From Georgenia thermotolerans (GTDB lineage: Bacteria > Actinomycetota > Actinomycetes > Actinomycetales > Actinomycetaceae), in NCBI RefSeq assembly GCF_009193185.1, contig NZ_VUKF01000009.1, forward strand, positions 46,726 through 110,725: a stretch of 64,000 nt of DNA. Direction: 5' to 3'. This document shows, in pieces, positions 42,403 through 51,034 of this stretch. Numbering within the stretch: the stretch's first letter is position 1; every line of letters starts with the position of its first letter. The notes below the pieces were generated by a model that worked only from the letters and a program-made list of their open reading frames with translations, was not told the DNA's origin and ran no database searches. The position numbers and the translations under genes were made by a program.

Positions 42403-43638
42403 ATGACGGGGCCTGCCGAGTCCGCCGACGAGCCGATCCGCTCGCGGCTGCGCCTGCCCGGTGCCGCGGACCGGGTGGTGCTGGTGGTGGCGCTGGGCAT
42501 CCTCAGCGCGGTCAGCCCGCTGGCCACGGACATGTACCTGGCGTCGATGCCGCACATGGCCGGCTACTTCGACACGTCCGCCACGGCGGTGCAGCTCACC
42601 CTCACCACCTACATGGTCGGCATGGCGCTCGGGCAGTTCCTGCTCGGCCCGATCTCCGACGTCCTCGGCCGGCACCGCCTCATGGTGGCGGGCAACCTCC
42701 TGTTCCTGCTCACCTCCGTCGCCGTGGTGCTGGCGCCGAGCATCGGGATGGTCATCGCGCTGCGGGCCGTGCAGGGCGTCTCCGGGGCCGCCGGGGTGGT
42801 GATCGCCCGCGCCGTCGTCTCCGACATCGCGACCGGACGCCGGGCCGCGAAGCTCTTCTCGGTCCTCGCGAGCATCACCTCCTTCGCGCCCGTGGTCGCC
42901 CCGCTGCTCGGCGGGGTCATCGCGACCGTCGCGCCGTGGCAGGCGGTGTTCTGGGTGCTGGCCGGCTTCGGGCTGCTCATGCTCGCCTGCTCGGTGCTCG
43001 TGGTCCCCGAGACCCTGCCCCCGGCGCGGCGCCACCGCGGCGGCCTGGCCGCCGCGGCCCGCAACTCCTGGATCGTGCTGCGCACGCCGTCGTTCATGGC
43101 CTACGCCATGACGTTCGCCCTGGCGTTCGGCACCCTGTTCTCCTACATCTCCGCCTCGTCGTTCGTGGTGCAGAACGTCCTGGGCTTCTCCGCGCTCGCC
43201 TACTCGGTGGTGTTCGCCGTCAACGCCGGCGCCGCGATCCTCGGCGCCCTGACCAACACCCGGCTGGTCGACCGGTTCGCGCCCGCATCGATCCTGCGCG
43301 TGGCGGTGACGGCCATGGCGACGGTCAACGTCGTCGGCCTCGTCCTGATCGTCAGCGGGATCACCGGGTGGTCGACCCTGGTGCACCTGTTCCTCAACCA
43401 GCTCTGCCACGGCTTCGTGCTGGGCAACGCCATCGCGCTCGCGCAGTCCCGGGTGCCCGGCCGCGCCGGCGCCGGGTCGGCGGTGACCGGGCTGCTGCAG
43501 TTCCTCATGGGCGGCCTGGTCAGCCCGCTCACCGGGCTCGCCGGGCAGCACACCGCCGTGCCGATGGCGGTGCTCATGGCCGGCTGCTCGACCCTCGCGG
43601 TCGGGGCGGCGATGGCGGGGCAGCGGCTGACCCGCTGA
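42403..43638 (+). CDS. Bcr/CflA family multidrug efflux MFS transporter
   Basis: The 411-residue protein has twelve membrane segments of the Bcr/CflA drug-resistance subgroup: ILSAVSPLATDMYLASMPHM with the acidic residue in the first helix, LGQFLLGPISDVLGRHRLMV (MFS motif A) and IARAVVSDIATGRRAAKLFS (motif C region and loop). It would export a small drug by proton antiport. ATG 42403 has only a weak ribosome site (GAGGTG). It ends 44 bases before the convergent MOSC gene. Confidence 0.9.
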   Translation: MTGPAESADEPIRSRLRLPGAADRVVLVVALGILSAVSPLATDMYLASMPHMAGYFDTSATAVQLTLTTYMVGMALGQFLLGPISDVLGRHRLMVAGNLLFLLTSVAVVLAPSIGMVIALRAVQGVSGAAGVVIARAVVSDIATGRRAAKLFSVLASITSFAPVVAPLLGGVIATVAPWQAVFWVLAGFGLLMLACSVLVVPETLPPARRHRGGLAAAARNSWIVLRTPSFMAYAMTFALAFGTLFSYISASSFVVQNVLGFSALAYSVVFAVNAGAAILGALTNTRLVDRFAPASILRVAVTAMATVNVVGLVLIVSGITGWSTLVHLFLNQLCHGFVLGNAIALAQSRVPGRAGAGSAVTGLLQFLMGGLVSPLTGLAGQHTAVPMAVLMAGCSTLAVGAAMAGQRLTR

Positions 43639-43682
43639 CCACCGCGGCGTCTCGACGGCGCGGCCCGGGCGGGACGGCGCCG

Positions 43683-44249
43683 TTACGGCAGCCGCGAGGG
43701 ACGTCGCCAGACCGCCTCGCCGGCGCGCTCCGGCTCCAGCGGCACCGGGCTGACCAGCACCGCCGGCCCGCGGTGCAGCACGCCGTCCGACAGTGGCCGG
43801 CACCGCACGCCCCCGCGCCCGCGCATCGCGGCGTGCGCGCCGGGCGCGAGGACCTGGTCCATCCAGGCGCAGGGGTTGGCAGGCCGGCCGGCGCGCAGCC
43901 GCACCGAGGACTCCCCTGATTCCAGGGCGAACTCCTCGCCGAGCAGCGGGGGCAGCTGGGCGCCGCGCAGGACGACGTTGCGCCGGGTGAGCAGCGGGTC
44001 GAAGGCGGCGGTGCCGAGCTCGGCGGCCATGGCCTCGAGCCCCTCGACGGCAAGCAGGGTGACCGCGGCGTCCATGTGGGCGGCCTTGCCGAAGAACCGG
44101 TCGCCGACGATGCCCTTGCCCGCCACGACCTCCACGCGGTCGGCGTCGGTGGTCGGGACGTCCGCGGCGCCGTCGCGGGCGCGCCCGAAGTAGGCGTGCC
44201 CGGGCGAGACGAGCAGGTGCAGGATCTCGACGTCGTACCGGTAGGTCAC
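43683..44249 (-). CDS. MOSC domain protein
   Basis: A 188-residue stand-alone MOSC domain: VEVVAGKGIVGDRFFGKAAH, LLTRRNVVLRGAQLPPLLGE and NPCAWMDQVLAPG with the conserved Cys expected to hold a molybdenum cofactor sulfur. Such proteins are thought to deliver activated sulfur to, or detoxify compounds through, molybdopterin sites. GTG 44249 is chosen because an upstream reading runs into the repeat region; the ribosome site is weak. Confidence 0.87.
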   Translation of the reverse strand: MTYRYDVEILHLLVSPGHAYFGRARDGAADVPTTDADRVEVVAGKGIVGDRFFGKAAHMDAAVTLLAVEGLEAMAAELGTAAFDPLLTRRNVVLRGAQLPPLLGEEFALESGESSVRLRAGRPANPCAWMDQVLAPGAHAAMRGRGGVRCRPLSDGVLHRGPAVLVSPVPLEPERAGEAVWRRPSRLP

Positions 44250-44395
44250 GCCGCCCAGTGTCGTCCACGGTGGCTGGGGGCTGCGCGCTGCACACGAAGC
44301 GGCGGCCGCCCGCGGGGAGCGAGCGCGCTGCGCCAGCTCGGCATGCGTCCGTTCGTGGGTCGGTTGGGGCGAGTCGAGATGTGGCGACCACGGGC

Positions 44396-44532
44396 GGCAG
44401 CCATCTCGTCGATCTCGCGTCCCAGCCGCGGCGCCAGAGCGACGACGTTGTCGTTTCCCGGTCCGTGAGGCAGCAATGTCGTCGATCTCGCGACGGGTGC
44501 GCGCATGAGACAGCAACGTCGTCGATCTCGGC
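44396..44532. repeat. Cluster of about 24-nt repeats
   Basis: Three direct copies at 44396-44419, 44469-44492 and 44509-44532 share GGCAGC..., then TCGTCGATCTCG; the second and third differ at only a few bases. An inverted, weaker copy (its reverse complement carries CAACGTCGTCG) lies at 44433-44457, and a possible further one at about 44369-44388. They fill the 365-base gap between the MOSC gene and the polymerase gene (44250-44614), which shows no other gene. They could be REP-like elements or binding sites. Confidence 0.7.
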
Positions 44533-44614
44533 AAGGCTCTGGTGGGCCGTGCTGCCGCGGGCGGGCCGTGCCGTTCTGGGCGACACGGCGGCCCTGCCCC
44601 GCCAGACTCGACCC

Positions 44615-45700
44615 ATGGGCACGGGCGCCAGGCCGTGGGTGCTGCACGTCGACCTCGACGAGTTCATCGCCGCGGTCGAGGTGCTGCGCCGACCCGAGCT
44701 CGCCGGCCGGCCCGTCATCGTCGGCGGCCGCGGGGACCCGACCGAGCGCGCCGTCGTCTCCACCGCCTCCTACGCCGCCCGTAAGTACGGCATCGGCTCC
44801 GGGATGCCGCTCAAGCTCGCCGCCCGCAGGGCCCCGCCGGACGCCGTCTTCCTCCCCGTCGACGCGCCCACCTACGAGGCCGCCTCGGAGCAGGTGATGG
44901 CCACGCTGCGCGACCTCGGCGTCGTCGTGGAGGTCCTGGGCTGGGACGAGGCCTTCCTCGGTGCGACCACCGACGACCCCGAGGCGCTCGCCCGGCGCGC
45001 CCAGGAGGCGGTGCTCGCGTCCACCCGGCTGCACTGCACCGTCGGCATCGGCGACAACAAGGTCCGCGCCAAGATCGCCACCGGGTTCGGCAAGCCGCGC
45101 GGGATCTTCCGGCTCACCGCCGACAACTGGGTGGAGGTGATGGGGGAGCGGCCGGTCATCGACCTGTGGGGCGTGGGCGCCAAGGTGTCCAAGCGCCTGG
45201 CCGCCCACGGCATCGCCACGGTCAACCAGCTCGCCGCCGCCCCGCGGGAGGTCCTCGTCGCCGAGTTCGGCCCCCGCATGGGTGTCTGGTACGGCGACCT
45301 CGGCCGCGGCCTGGGCCCCGCCGTCGTCGACGACAGCCCGTGGATCGCCCGCGGCCACAGCCGCGAGACCACCTACCAGCACAACCTCACCACCCCCGAG
45401 CAGGTCCGCGACGCCGTGCGCGAGCTCGCCGGCCAGGTGGCCGGCGACGCCGAGCGCGAGGGCCGGCCGGTCTTCCGGGTCACGCTCAAGGTCCGCTACG
45501 CCCCGTTCGTCACCAAGGTGGTGGGCCGCAAGCTGCCCGCGCCCACCCGCGACGCCGGGGACGTCGTCGCCGCCGCGCTCGCCCTGACCGAGCGGCTCGA
45601 GCCCGGCCGGGAGGTCCGGCTGCTCGGGGTGCGCGCCGAGCTGGTCATGCCCGAGGAGGGCGACCCCGCCGAGCGCACCCCGGTGCGCGGGCGGCTGTGA
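44615..45700 (+). CDS. Y-family DNA polymerase (DNA polymerase IV / DinB-like)
   Basis: A 361-residue translesion polymerase. Catalytic acids are in WVLHVDLDEFIAAVEVL and VVEVLGWDEAFLG; TVGIGDNKVRAKIATGFGKP and DLWGVGAKVSKRLAAHGIAT (thumb helix-hairpin-helix) follow, then the little-finger domain. It copies past damaged template bases. The C-terminus ends at the little finger without an obvious sliding-clamp-binding peptide, unlike standard DinB. ATG 44615 lacks a ribosome site; a leaderless start is possible. No SOS box was recognised upstream. Confidence 0.92.
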   Translation: MGTGARPWVLHVDLDEFIAAVEVLRRPELAGRPVIVGGRGDPTERAVVSTASYAARKYGIGSGMPLKLAARRAPPDAVFLPVDAPTYEAASEQVMATLRDLGVVVEVLGWDEAFLGATTDDPEALARRAQEAVLASTRLHCTVGIGDNKVRAKIATGFGKPRGIFRLTADNWVEVMGERPVIDLWGVGAKVSKRLAAHGIATVNQLAAAPREVLVAEFGPRMGVWYGDLGRGLGPAVVDDSPWIARGHSRETTYQHNLTTPEQVRDAVRELAGQVAGDAEREGRPVFRVTLKVRYAPFVTKVVGRKLPAPTRDAGDVVAAALALTERLEPGREVRLLGVRAELVMPEEGDPAERTPVRGRL

Positions 45701-45747
45701 CGGGGCGCCACGACGGCCCCCTCACCCCTCCCACGGCCAACACGCCA

Positions 45748-45776
45748 TTCCGGCTGCAGCCGGAACGCCCATCTGG
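45748..45776. repeat. Short intergenic palindrome and repeat, copy A
   Basis: TTCCGGCTGCAGCCGGAA (45748-45765) is an 18-bp perfect palindrome. Its right half continues into a 21-base stretch (45756-45776) that recurs at 51592-51612 with two differences. It lies in the 211-base gap between the polymerase and the ABC ATPase genes, and may be a small dispersed repeat. Confidence 0.5.
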
Positions 45777-45911
45777 CGGCGCGGATGAGGCCGCCGTGGT
45801 CGCACGCCGCGCTTCGCGTCGCGACACGCCCGCGTCCGCGCATCGGCGTGGCCTGGGCACGGCAAGATGGCGCTGCCGCGCCCACCGTGGGCGCCGGTCG
45901 AAGGAGACGAC

Positions 45912-46904
45912 GTGACAGAGGCAGCCCTGCGGCGGGCGCCGGTCGATCGGGGGAGCGACGGCGAGAGCGTCATCGAGATCAGCGGACTGACCAAACGGTT
46001 CCCGGACGTGACCGCGCTCGACGGCGTGAGCCTGACGGTTCGCCGCGGCTCCGTCGTCGGGCTGCTCGGCCACAACGGCGCCGGCAAGACGACGATCCTG
46101 CGGCACCTGGCCGGACTGCTCGCCCCCTCCGGCGGCACCGTCCGGGTCTTCGGCCGCGACCCGCTCGAGCACGGCACGTGGGTCCGGCGCCGCATCGGCA
46201 TGCTGCCCGGCACGAGCATCCTCGACCAGCGGCTGACCGCCCGGGAGAACCTGCGCTTCGCCGCCGAGCTCTTCGACCTGCCGGCGACCGGGCTCGAGGA
46301 CCGCATCGCCGCCGTCCTCGGCACCCTCGGGCTCGGCGACCGCCTGGACGAGAAGGTCTCCGGCTACAGCGCCGGCATGCGCCAGCGCGCCACCCTCGCC
46401 AAGGTGCTCCTCACCGATCCGGAGCTGCTCCTGCTCGACGAGCCGTCCACCGCGCTGGACCCGGTCGCGCAGCAGGAGCTGCGGGCGCTGATCCGCCGGG
46501 CGAGCCACGACGAGGGCCGCACGGTCGTCATCTGCACGCACGACCTCGCCGAGGCCGCCGCCCTGTGCGACGACGTCGTCATCCTCGCCCACGGCCGGAT
46601 CGTGGCCGAGGGCAACCCGGCCGAGCTCGCCGCCCAGGCCGGCACCGCCGGGGTCGAGATCGAGCTCGCCCCCCGGGACGAGCAGGCCGCCCTGGCGGCG
46701 ACCGCCGGCCGCGGCGAGGTCGTGCTGGAGGGCCCGGGCCGGGTCCGCCTGGCGGACGTCGCGCGGGCGGACATCCCCGCCGTCCTGCGCGACCTGGTCG
46801 CGGCCGGCGTCGACGTCTACGCCGTCCGCCCCCGGGCGGGCACCCTCGAGGACCTGTACCTGACGCTCCACGCCGGCCCGGCGCGGGGGACGGAGGAGTC
46901 GTGA
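45912..46904 (+). CDS. ABC transporter ATP-binding protein (exporter type)
   Basis: The 330-residue ATPase has Walker A GHNGAGKTT, a short signature SGYSAGMRQRATLAK in which the usual SGG is SAG, and Walker B LLLLDEPSTALDP. A C-terminal regulatory extension of about 90 residues is present. GTG 45912 follows GAAGGAGACG. It pairs with the ABC-2 permease immediately downstream (GTGA overlap). Such pairs export antibiotics, lipids or sodium; the cargo is unknown. Confidence 0.9.
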   Translation: MTEAALRRAPVDRGSDGESVIEISGLTKRFPDVTALDGVSLTVRRGSVVGLLGHNGAGKTTILRHLAGLLAPSGGTVRVFGRDPLEHGTWVRRRIGMLPGTSILDQRLTARENLRFAAELFDLPATGLEDRIAAVLGTLGLGDRLDEKVSGYSAGMRQRATLAKVLLTDPELLLLDEPSTALDPVAQQELRALIRRASHDEGRTVVICTHDLAEAAALCDDVVILAHGRIVAEGNPAELAAQAGTAGVEIELAPRDEQAALAATAGRGEVVLEGPGRVRLADVARADIPAVLRDLVAAGVDVYAVRPRAGTLEDLYLTLHAGPARGTEES

Positions 46905-47707
46905 ACCGCCGCGCCGTGCTGGCCATCGCCCGCCGGGACCTGCTCCTCGTGCGCCGGTCGCCCGGGGTGCTGATCCCGATGCTCATCGTCCCCACCATCC
47001 TCGTGCTGGTGATGTCCGAGGTCACCGCCGCCATGTACTGGCTGCCCCCGACCGCCGAGATCGAGAAGTTCGACGGGCTGCTCGCCCTGCTGCCGTCGGC
47101 GGCGTTCGGCGGCGTGCCGGACCAGGCCCGGCTCGCGGTCATCTTCGCGACCTATCTCGTGCCGCCGCTGCTCGTGCTCGTGGCCCTCGTCGTCGCGTCC
47201 GTCCTGGCCACCGACGCGATCGCGGGCGAGCGTGAGCGCGGCACGATCGAGGGCCTGCTGCTGGCGCCGGTCTCCGACCTCGACATCCTGCTCGGCAAGC
47301 TGCTCAGCTCCCTCGCGCCGGCCCTGGTGATCGGGCTGCTCGCCCAGCTGGTCTACGGCGGCGTCGTCGACGCCATCTTGTGGGACACGATGGGCGGGCC
47401 TCTGCTGCCCACCGTGCCGTGGCTGGTGACCATCCTGTGGTTCGGCCCGGCGTGCACCGCCGCCGCGCTCGGGCTCAACGTCGTCGTCTCCGCCCGCGCC
47501 GCGACGGTGCAGTCGGCCACCCAGATCGCCGGCGTGGCGGTGCTGCCGCTGCTCGCCCTGACGGTGGGGCAGGCGGCCGGGATCGTGCTGCTCAACGCCT
47601 GGCTGGCGCTGGCCATCGGCCTGGTGCTCTGGGGTGCGGCGTTCGTGCTGCTGCGGGCCGGCGCGGCCGCGCTGCGGCGGGAGAAGCAGGTGGCCGCGCT
47701 GGCGTGA
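46901..47707 (+). CDS. ABC-2 family transporter permease
   Basis: A 268-residue protein of the NatB-like ABC-2 group, with six membrane segments. ATDAIAGERERGTIEGLLLA is the conserved cytosolic coupling motif, and LLAPVSDLDILLGKLLSS follows it. GTG 46901 overlaps the ATPase stop (GTGA) and has GGAGGAG upstream. Ends 35 bases before the convergent hydrolase gene. Confidence 0.9.
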   Translation: MNRRAVLAIARRDLLLVRRSPGVLIPMLIVPTILVLVMSEVTAAMYWLPPTAEIEKFDGLLALLPSAAFGGVPDQARLAVIFATYLVPPLLVLVALVVASVLATDAIAGERERGTIEGLLLAPVSDLDILLGKLLSSLAPALVIGLLAQLVYGGVVDAILWDTMGGPLLPTVPWLVTILWFGPACTAAALGLNVVVSARAATVQSATQIAGVAVLPLLALTVGQAAGIVLLNAWLALAIGLVLWGAAFVLLRAGAAALRREKQVAALA

Positions 47708-47742
47708 CCGCCGGCGCGGCCCCTGGCGTGAACGATTTGGCG

Positions 47743-48477
47743 TCACCGTCCCCGCGTGGCCGCCGCCGCGATGACATCGGCCAGGTCGGCCGGGCGGGAC
47801 CACATGGGCCAGTGCCCGGTCGGCAGGTCGATGTACTCGACGGCGACGAGCTCGGCCACCGCGGCGAACATCGGATGACCTGACGCGGTGAGGGCCTGCA
47901 CCGTCTCGCCGGCCATCGACGAGCAGACCAGGGTCGCCGGCACCGCGTGGCGTCGCGGGTTCTCCAGGAGCACGGGCCCGCGGACGGCGCCGGCGGGGTG
48001 CGGCACCGCCCGGTCGCGGAACCGGTCCAGCGCTTCCTGGTCCAGCCCGGCCAGGCTGGCGCCGGCGGCCTCCAGCTCCTCGAACGACGGCAGCGGCAGC
48101 TCCACGGCGTCGGCGCTGACGTCCGGGCGCGGCACGGCACCGGCCGCCGTCGGGCCGCTGTCGACGTAGACGACCCGGGCGACGCGGTCGGGCACGGCGT
48201 CCAGCACCGCGCTGGCCACCGCCCCGGCGCCGCTGTGCGCCACGAGGACGCCCTCCTCGCCGCCCGCCTCGAGCGCCGCGCGCACGGCGTCGACGTGGTC
48301 GGCGAACCGGACGCCGTGCCGGTCCGCGGAGACGTCGGCCAGGCCGGGCAGCGTCACCGCCGTGACGTCGTGCCCGGCCGCGCTGAGGCGCTCGGCCACC
48401 GCGTCCCACGCCCATCCGCCCAGCCAGTAGCCGGGGACGAGGACGACGGGAAGGGAAGTGCTCTGGGTAGGTGTCAT
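47743..48477 (-). CDS. Alpha/beta hydrolase
   Basis: A 244-residue hydrolase: oxyanion region VVLVPGYWLGGWAWDAVA, nucleophile elbow GVLVAHSGAGAVASAV (Ser) and catalytic His in DLPTGHWPMWSRP. It resembles the salicylate-esterase/methylesterase type of small alpha/beta hydrolases. The start ATG 48477 (MTPTQST) leaves a short lead before the fold; earlier ATGs exist but overlap the divergent WYL promoter. The divergent WYL regulator 49 bases away probably controls it. Confidence 0.85.
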   Translation of the reverse strand: MTPTQSTSLPVVLVPGYWLGGWAWDAVAERLSAAGHDVTAVTLPGLADVSADRHGVRFADHVDAVRAALEAGGEEGVLVAHSGAGAVASAVLDAVPDRVARVVYVDSGPTAAGAVPRPDVSADAVELPLPSFEELEAAGASLAGLDQEALDRFRDRAVPHPAGAVRGPVLLENPRRHAVPATLVCSSMAGETVQALTASGHPMFAAVAELVAVEYIDLPTGHWPMWSRPADLADVIAAAATRGR

Positions 48478-48504
48478 GGCACTACCGTGCCGGTCCTTCA
48501 TGAC

Positions 48505-48520
48505 ATGGTTATGGCACCAT
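48505..48520. promoter_or_regulatory. Inverted repeat between hydrolase and WYL regulator
   Basis: ATGGT-TATGGC-ACCAT lies in the 49-bp divergent gap, directly before the WYL gene start, where a bound regulator could control both promoters. Only five-base arms, so the call is tentative. Confidence 0.35.
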
Positions 48521-48526
48521 TTAGCG

Positions 48527-49228
48527 GTGAATCGCATCGACCGGCTCTACGCGATGCGCGAGGAGCTCCGGCGCGCAGGGCGCGCCGGCAGGACCGCCGA
48601 GCAGCTCGCAGCGGTGTTCGAGGTCAGCCTGCGCACGGTCAAGCGCGACATCTCCGCGCTGCAGCAGGCGGGGTTTCCCGTCTGGGCCCGGCTCGGGCGA
48701 ACCGGTGGCTACATCGTCGACGAGGCCGCCACCCTGCCGCCGGTCGCGTTCACCCCCGCGGAGGTGGCGGCGCTCGCGGCTGCCCTCGAAGCCCACCGCG
48801 GCCAGCCGTTCGACGGCCACGGCCGCGCGGCCCTGACCAAGATCCTCAACGTCATGGCGCCGTCCGTCCGCGAGGAGACCGCCCGCCTCGCCGGCCGCAT
48901 CTGGACCAACGACAACGCCGCCCCGCACGGTGCCCGGCGCATGCGAACCGCGGTGGAATCGGCGCTGCTGGAACGGCGCGTCCTCGCCCTGCGCTACCGC
49001 GACGGCGAGGGGGCGGTCACCTCGCGGCGCGTCGACCCGCAGCTGCTGGCCCACACGGGGGACCGCTGGTACCTCGTCGCCCGCTGCCGCCTCCGCCGCG
49101 GCGTGCGCTGGTTCCGCCTCGACCGCATCGAGCACGCCAGCGTGACCGCGGAGCCCGCCGTCGACATCCCCATGGAAGACATCGGGGAACCGCCCGAGAC
49201 GGCACGACCCGCGCACGTCAGCCGCTGA
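48527..49228 (+). CDS. HTH and WYL domain transcriptional regulator
   Basis: A 233-residue regulator: the N-terminal winged helix (AEQLAAVFEVSLRTVKRDIS, then GGYIVDEAATLPP) is followed by a WYL domain (LLERRVLALRYRDGEGAVTS, RWYLVARCRLRRGVRWFRLD) that binds ligands or nucleic acid. GTG 48527 has no clear ribosome site and could start a leaderless mRNA. Divergent from the alpha/beta hydrolase, typical for small ligand-responsive pairs. Its end overlaps the convergent fusion gene by 11 bases. Confidence 0.88.
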   Translation: MNRIDRLYAMREELRRAGRAGRTAEQLAAVFEVSLRTVKRDISALQQAGFPVWARLGRTGGYIVDEAATLPPVAFTPAEVAALAAALEAHRGQPFDGHGRAALTKILNVMAPSVREETARLAGRIWTNDNAAPHGARRMRTAVESALLERRVLALRYRDGEGAVTSRRVDPQLLAHTGDRWYLVARCRLRRGVRWFRLDRIEHASVTAEPAVDIPMEDIGEPPETARPAHVSR

Positions 49229-50996
49229 GCTTCTCCAGCCGGGCGCGCAGCGGCTCCACCCGGCGGGCGTTGCCGTGGAGCTGGAGGTACCGCTCGCCGA
49301 AGATCGAGAGCAGCGCGTCGTCGAGCCGGCGGACGGCGCCGGGCGGGTAGCGGTAGCCCATCCGCTCGGTGATGGACGCGCTGTCCACCGCCCGCAGCAG
49401 CTCGCCCAGCTCCTGCAGCGACGTGACGCCGAGCTCGAGCAGCAGCCCCGCGATCCACTCGTAGTGGTCGGTGCGCGACCAGCCGGCGTCGGTGAACCGC
49501 CCGGCGAGGAAGGCGGCCAGGTCCTGGGCGCTGATGCGCGGATCGGTCGCGTCGGCCTCCGGCTCGTGGTCGGTCATGCTCTCCTGCAGCCGGTCCCGGA
49601 TCGTGGAGAACTCCCGGTCGGCGAGCTCGAGCAGCCCGGCGGCCAGCGTGAAGCGCCGGTCGAGGTCCGGGGCGTACGCCTCGGGCACCGACCCCTTGTA
49701 GCGGATGTCGTGCTCGAACTCCGCCCAGGCGTGCTGGAGCACGGTGCGCACCTGCACCGACGCGATGCGCTCGCGCAGGTCGGCCTGGTCGCCGTCGCCG
49801 CGGGTCGCGACGAGCACGTGCCGGCTGGAGTAGCCGAACCGTCCCGCCTGGGCCGTCTCCAGGGCCATGTCGCGGTCCTCGAGCACCGTGAGCGCGTCGG
49901 CCAGCACCTCGACCACCGCCTGGACGTCGCTGAGGACGTAGGTGATGACCCGCACCCCGATCTGGTCGGTGATCTGGTGCAGCGGGTCGGTGTAGACCGG
50001 GCGCCCGTCCACCGTCCGGGCGGCCTTGCCCGCGAACGAGGCGACGGTCTTCGTGCGCCCCTCGACGGCGTGGTAGTTGATGCCGGCGTCGTCGAGCAGG
50101 CCGGTGACGAGGGCGATGTACTGCTCGGTGGCGCGTTCGAGCGCCGCGCGCTGGTTGGCGTAGGCCTGCACCGCGCCGCGGGTGGCCTGCCGGACGGAAT
50201 CGGCCGTCGCGGGTTCCCCGGGTGCCCCCGCCGGGGTCGGGGCGGAGCGCGGCGTGGGTTCGAGGCCGGGCGGAAGCGCCGGGGTGACGATGTATCCGGT
50301 GGCGAGGTCGCCGTACGTCGTCGTGCGTTCGGGATGGGCGACGGCGTAGCGCGCCACGTACGCGCACAGCACCGCGTCGATCTGGTCCTCGGCGTGGCGC
50401 AGCTCGCTCTTGCGGGTCGCGGCCCGCACGGCGGCGACGAGGTCGCGCCAGGCGGGGTGGTCCGTGACCACCATGGCTGGCTCGGCGTCGGCCAGGGCCT
50501 CGATGTGCCCCACGAGCGTGAGCATCGCCTCCCGCAGCTCGGCCACGCCCCGGCCCGGCTTCTGCTTGTACTTCAGCGTCCGGCCCAGGTTGAACAGCGC
50601 CACCGTCGCCGGGTGCGGGTAGACCTCGATGCCGCGCCGGGGGCGTCCCGAGGCGGGGTTGATGTCCAGGCCCAGGAGCTTGGCCACCCGGGCGCCGCGC
50701 GGCGTGCCGGCGAACTCGGGCTTGCCGGTGTTCGCCGGGTGCGCGCCCGCGTCGAACCGGGCGAAGTCCCGGTTCAGCGCCGCCTCGCAGGGCCGGTTGC
50801 CGGTCGCGTTGGTGACCACCAGCGGCGCGTCGATCGCCACCAGCACCGGGTCGTGCCGGTAGGGCGCGAGCGCGGCGACGATCGTCTCGTCGGTGCTCTG
50901 CGCGGACAGGTGCACCAGGGTGCCGTCGTCGTCGAGGACGGCGACGCCGGTGGGCTGGCGCTCGCCCCAGGCGAGGTCGATGCCGACGAAGTACAT
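49218..50996 (-). CDS. DUF429 (RNase H-like) and RelA/SpoT synthetase fusion protein
   Basis: A 592-residue two-domain protein. Residues 1 to about 230 are DUF429, a predicted RNase H-fold nuclease: Asp7 in YFVGIDLAWGER, Asp56 in VAIDAPLVV, EVYPHPATVALF and Asp204/Asp207 in HAEDQIDAVLCAYVA. After a Pro/Ala linker (about 235-275), residues about 285-440 form a (p)ppGpp-synthetase domain: RTKTVASFAGK (314-324), DQIGVR with Asp344, FGYSSRH (387-393) and SVQVRTVLQHAWAEFEH (413-429). The Glu normally opening the ExQxRT motif is Ser413. There is no HD hydrolase domain; the C-terminal 150 residues are helical and unassigned. ATG 50996 starts directly with the DUF429 strand. No neighbour looks like an antitoxin. 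Confidence 0.85.
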   Translation of the reverse strand: MYFVGIDLAWGERQPTGVAVLDDDGTLVHLSAQSTDETIVAALAPYRHDPVLVAIDAPLVVTNATGNRPCEAALNRDFARFDAGAHPANTGKPEFAGTPRGARVAKLLGLDINPASGRPRRGIEVYPHPATVALFNLGRTLKYKQKPGRGVAELREAMLTLVGHIEALADAEPAMVVTDHPAWRDLVAAVRAATRKSELRHAEDQIDAVLCAYVARYAVAHPERTTTYGDLATGYIVTPALPPGLEPTPRSAPTPAGAPGEPATADSVRQATRGAVQAYANQRAALERATEQYIALVTGLLDDAGINYHAVEGRTKTVASFAGKAARTVDGRPVYTDPLHQITDQIGVRVITYVLSDVQAVVEVLADALTVLEDRDMALETAQAGRFGYSSRHVLVATRGDGDQADLRERIASVQVRTVLQHAWAEFEHDIRYKGSVPEAYAPDLDRRFTLAAGLLELADREFSTIRDRLQESMTDHEPEADATDPRISAQDLAAFLAGRFTDAGWSRTDHYEWIAGLLLELGVTSLQELGELLRAVDSASITERMGYRYPPGAVRRLDDALLSIFGERYLQLHGNARRVEPLRARLEKLSG

Positions 50997-51034
50997 GAGG
51001 ACACTCTGCCGTGCGGGGCCGACAACCCCGCTGC

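Noticed and set aside
44369..44532. A CRISPR array
   Set aside because: Only three direct copies with irregular spacing and sequence drift, one inverted copy, and no cas genes.
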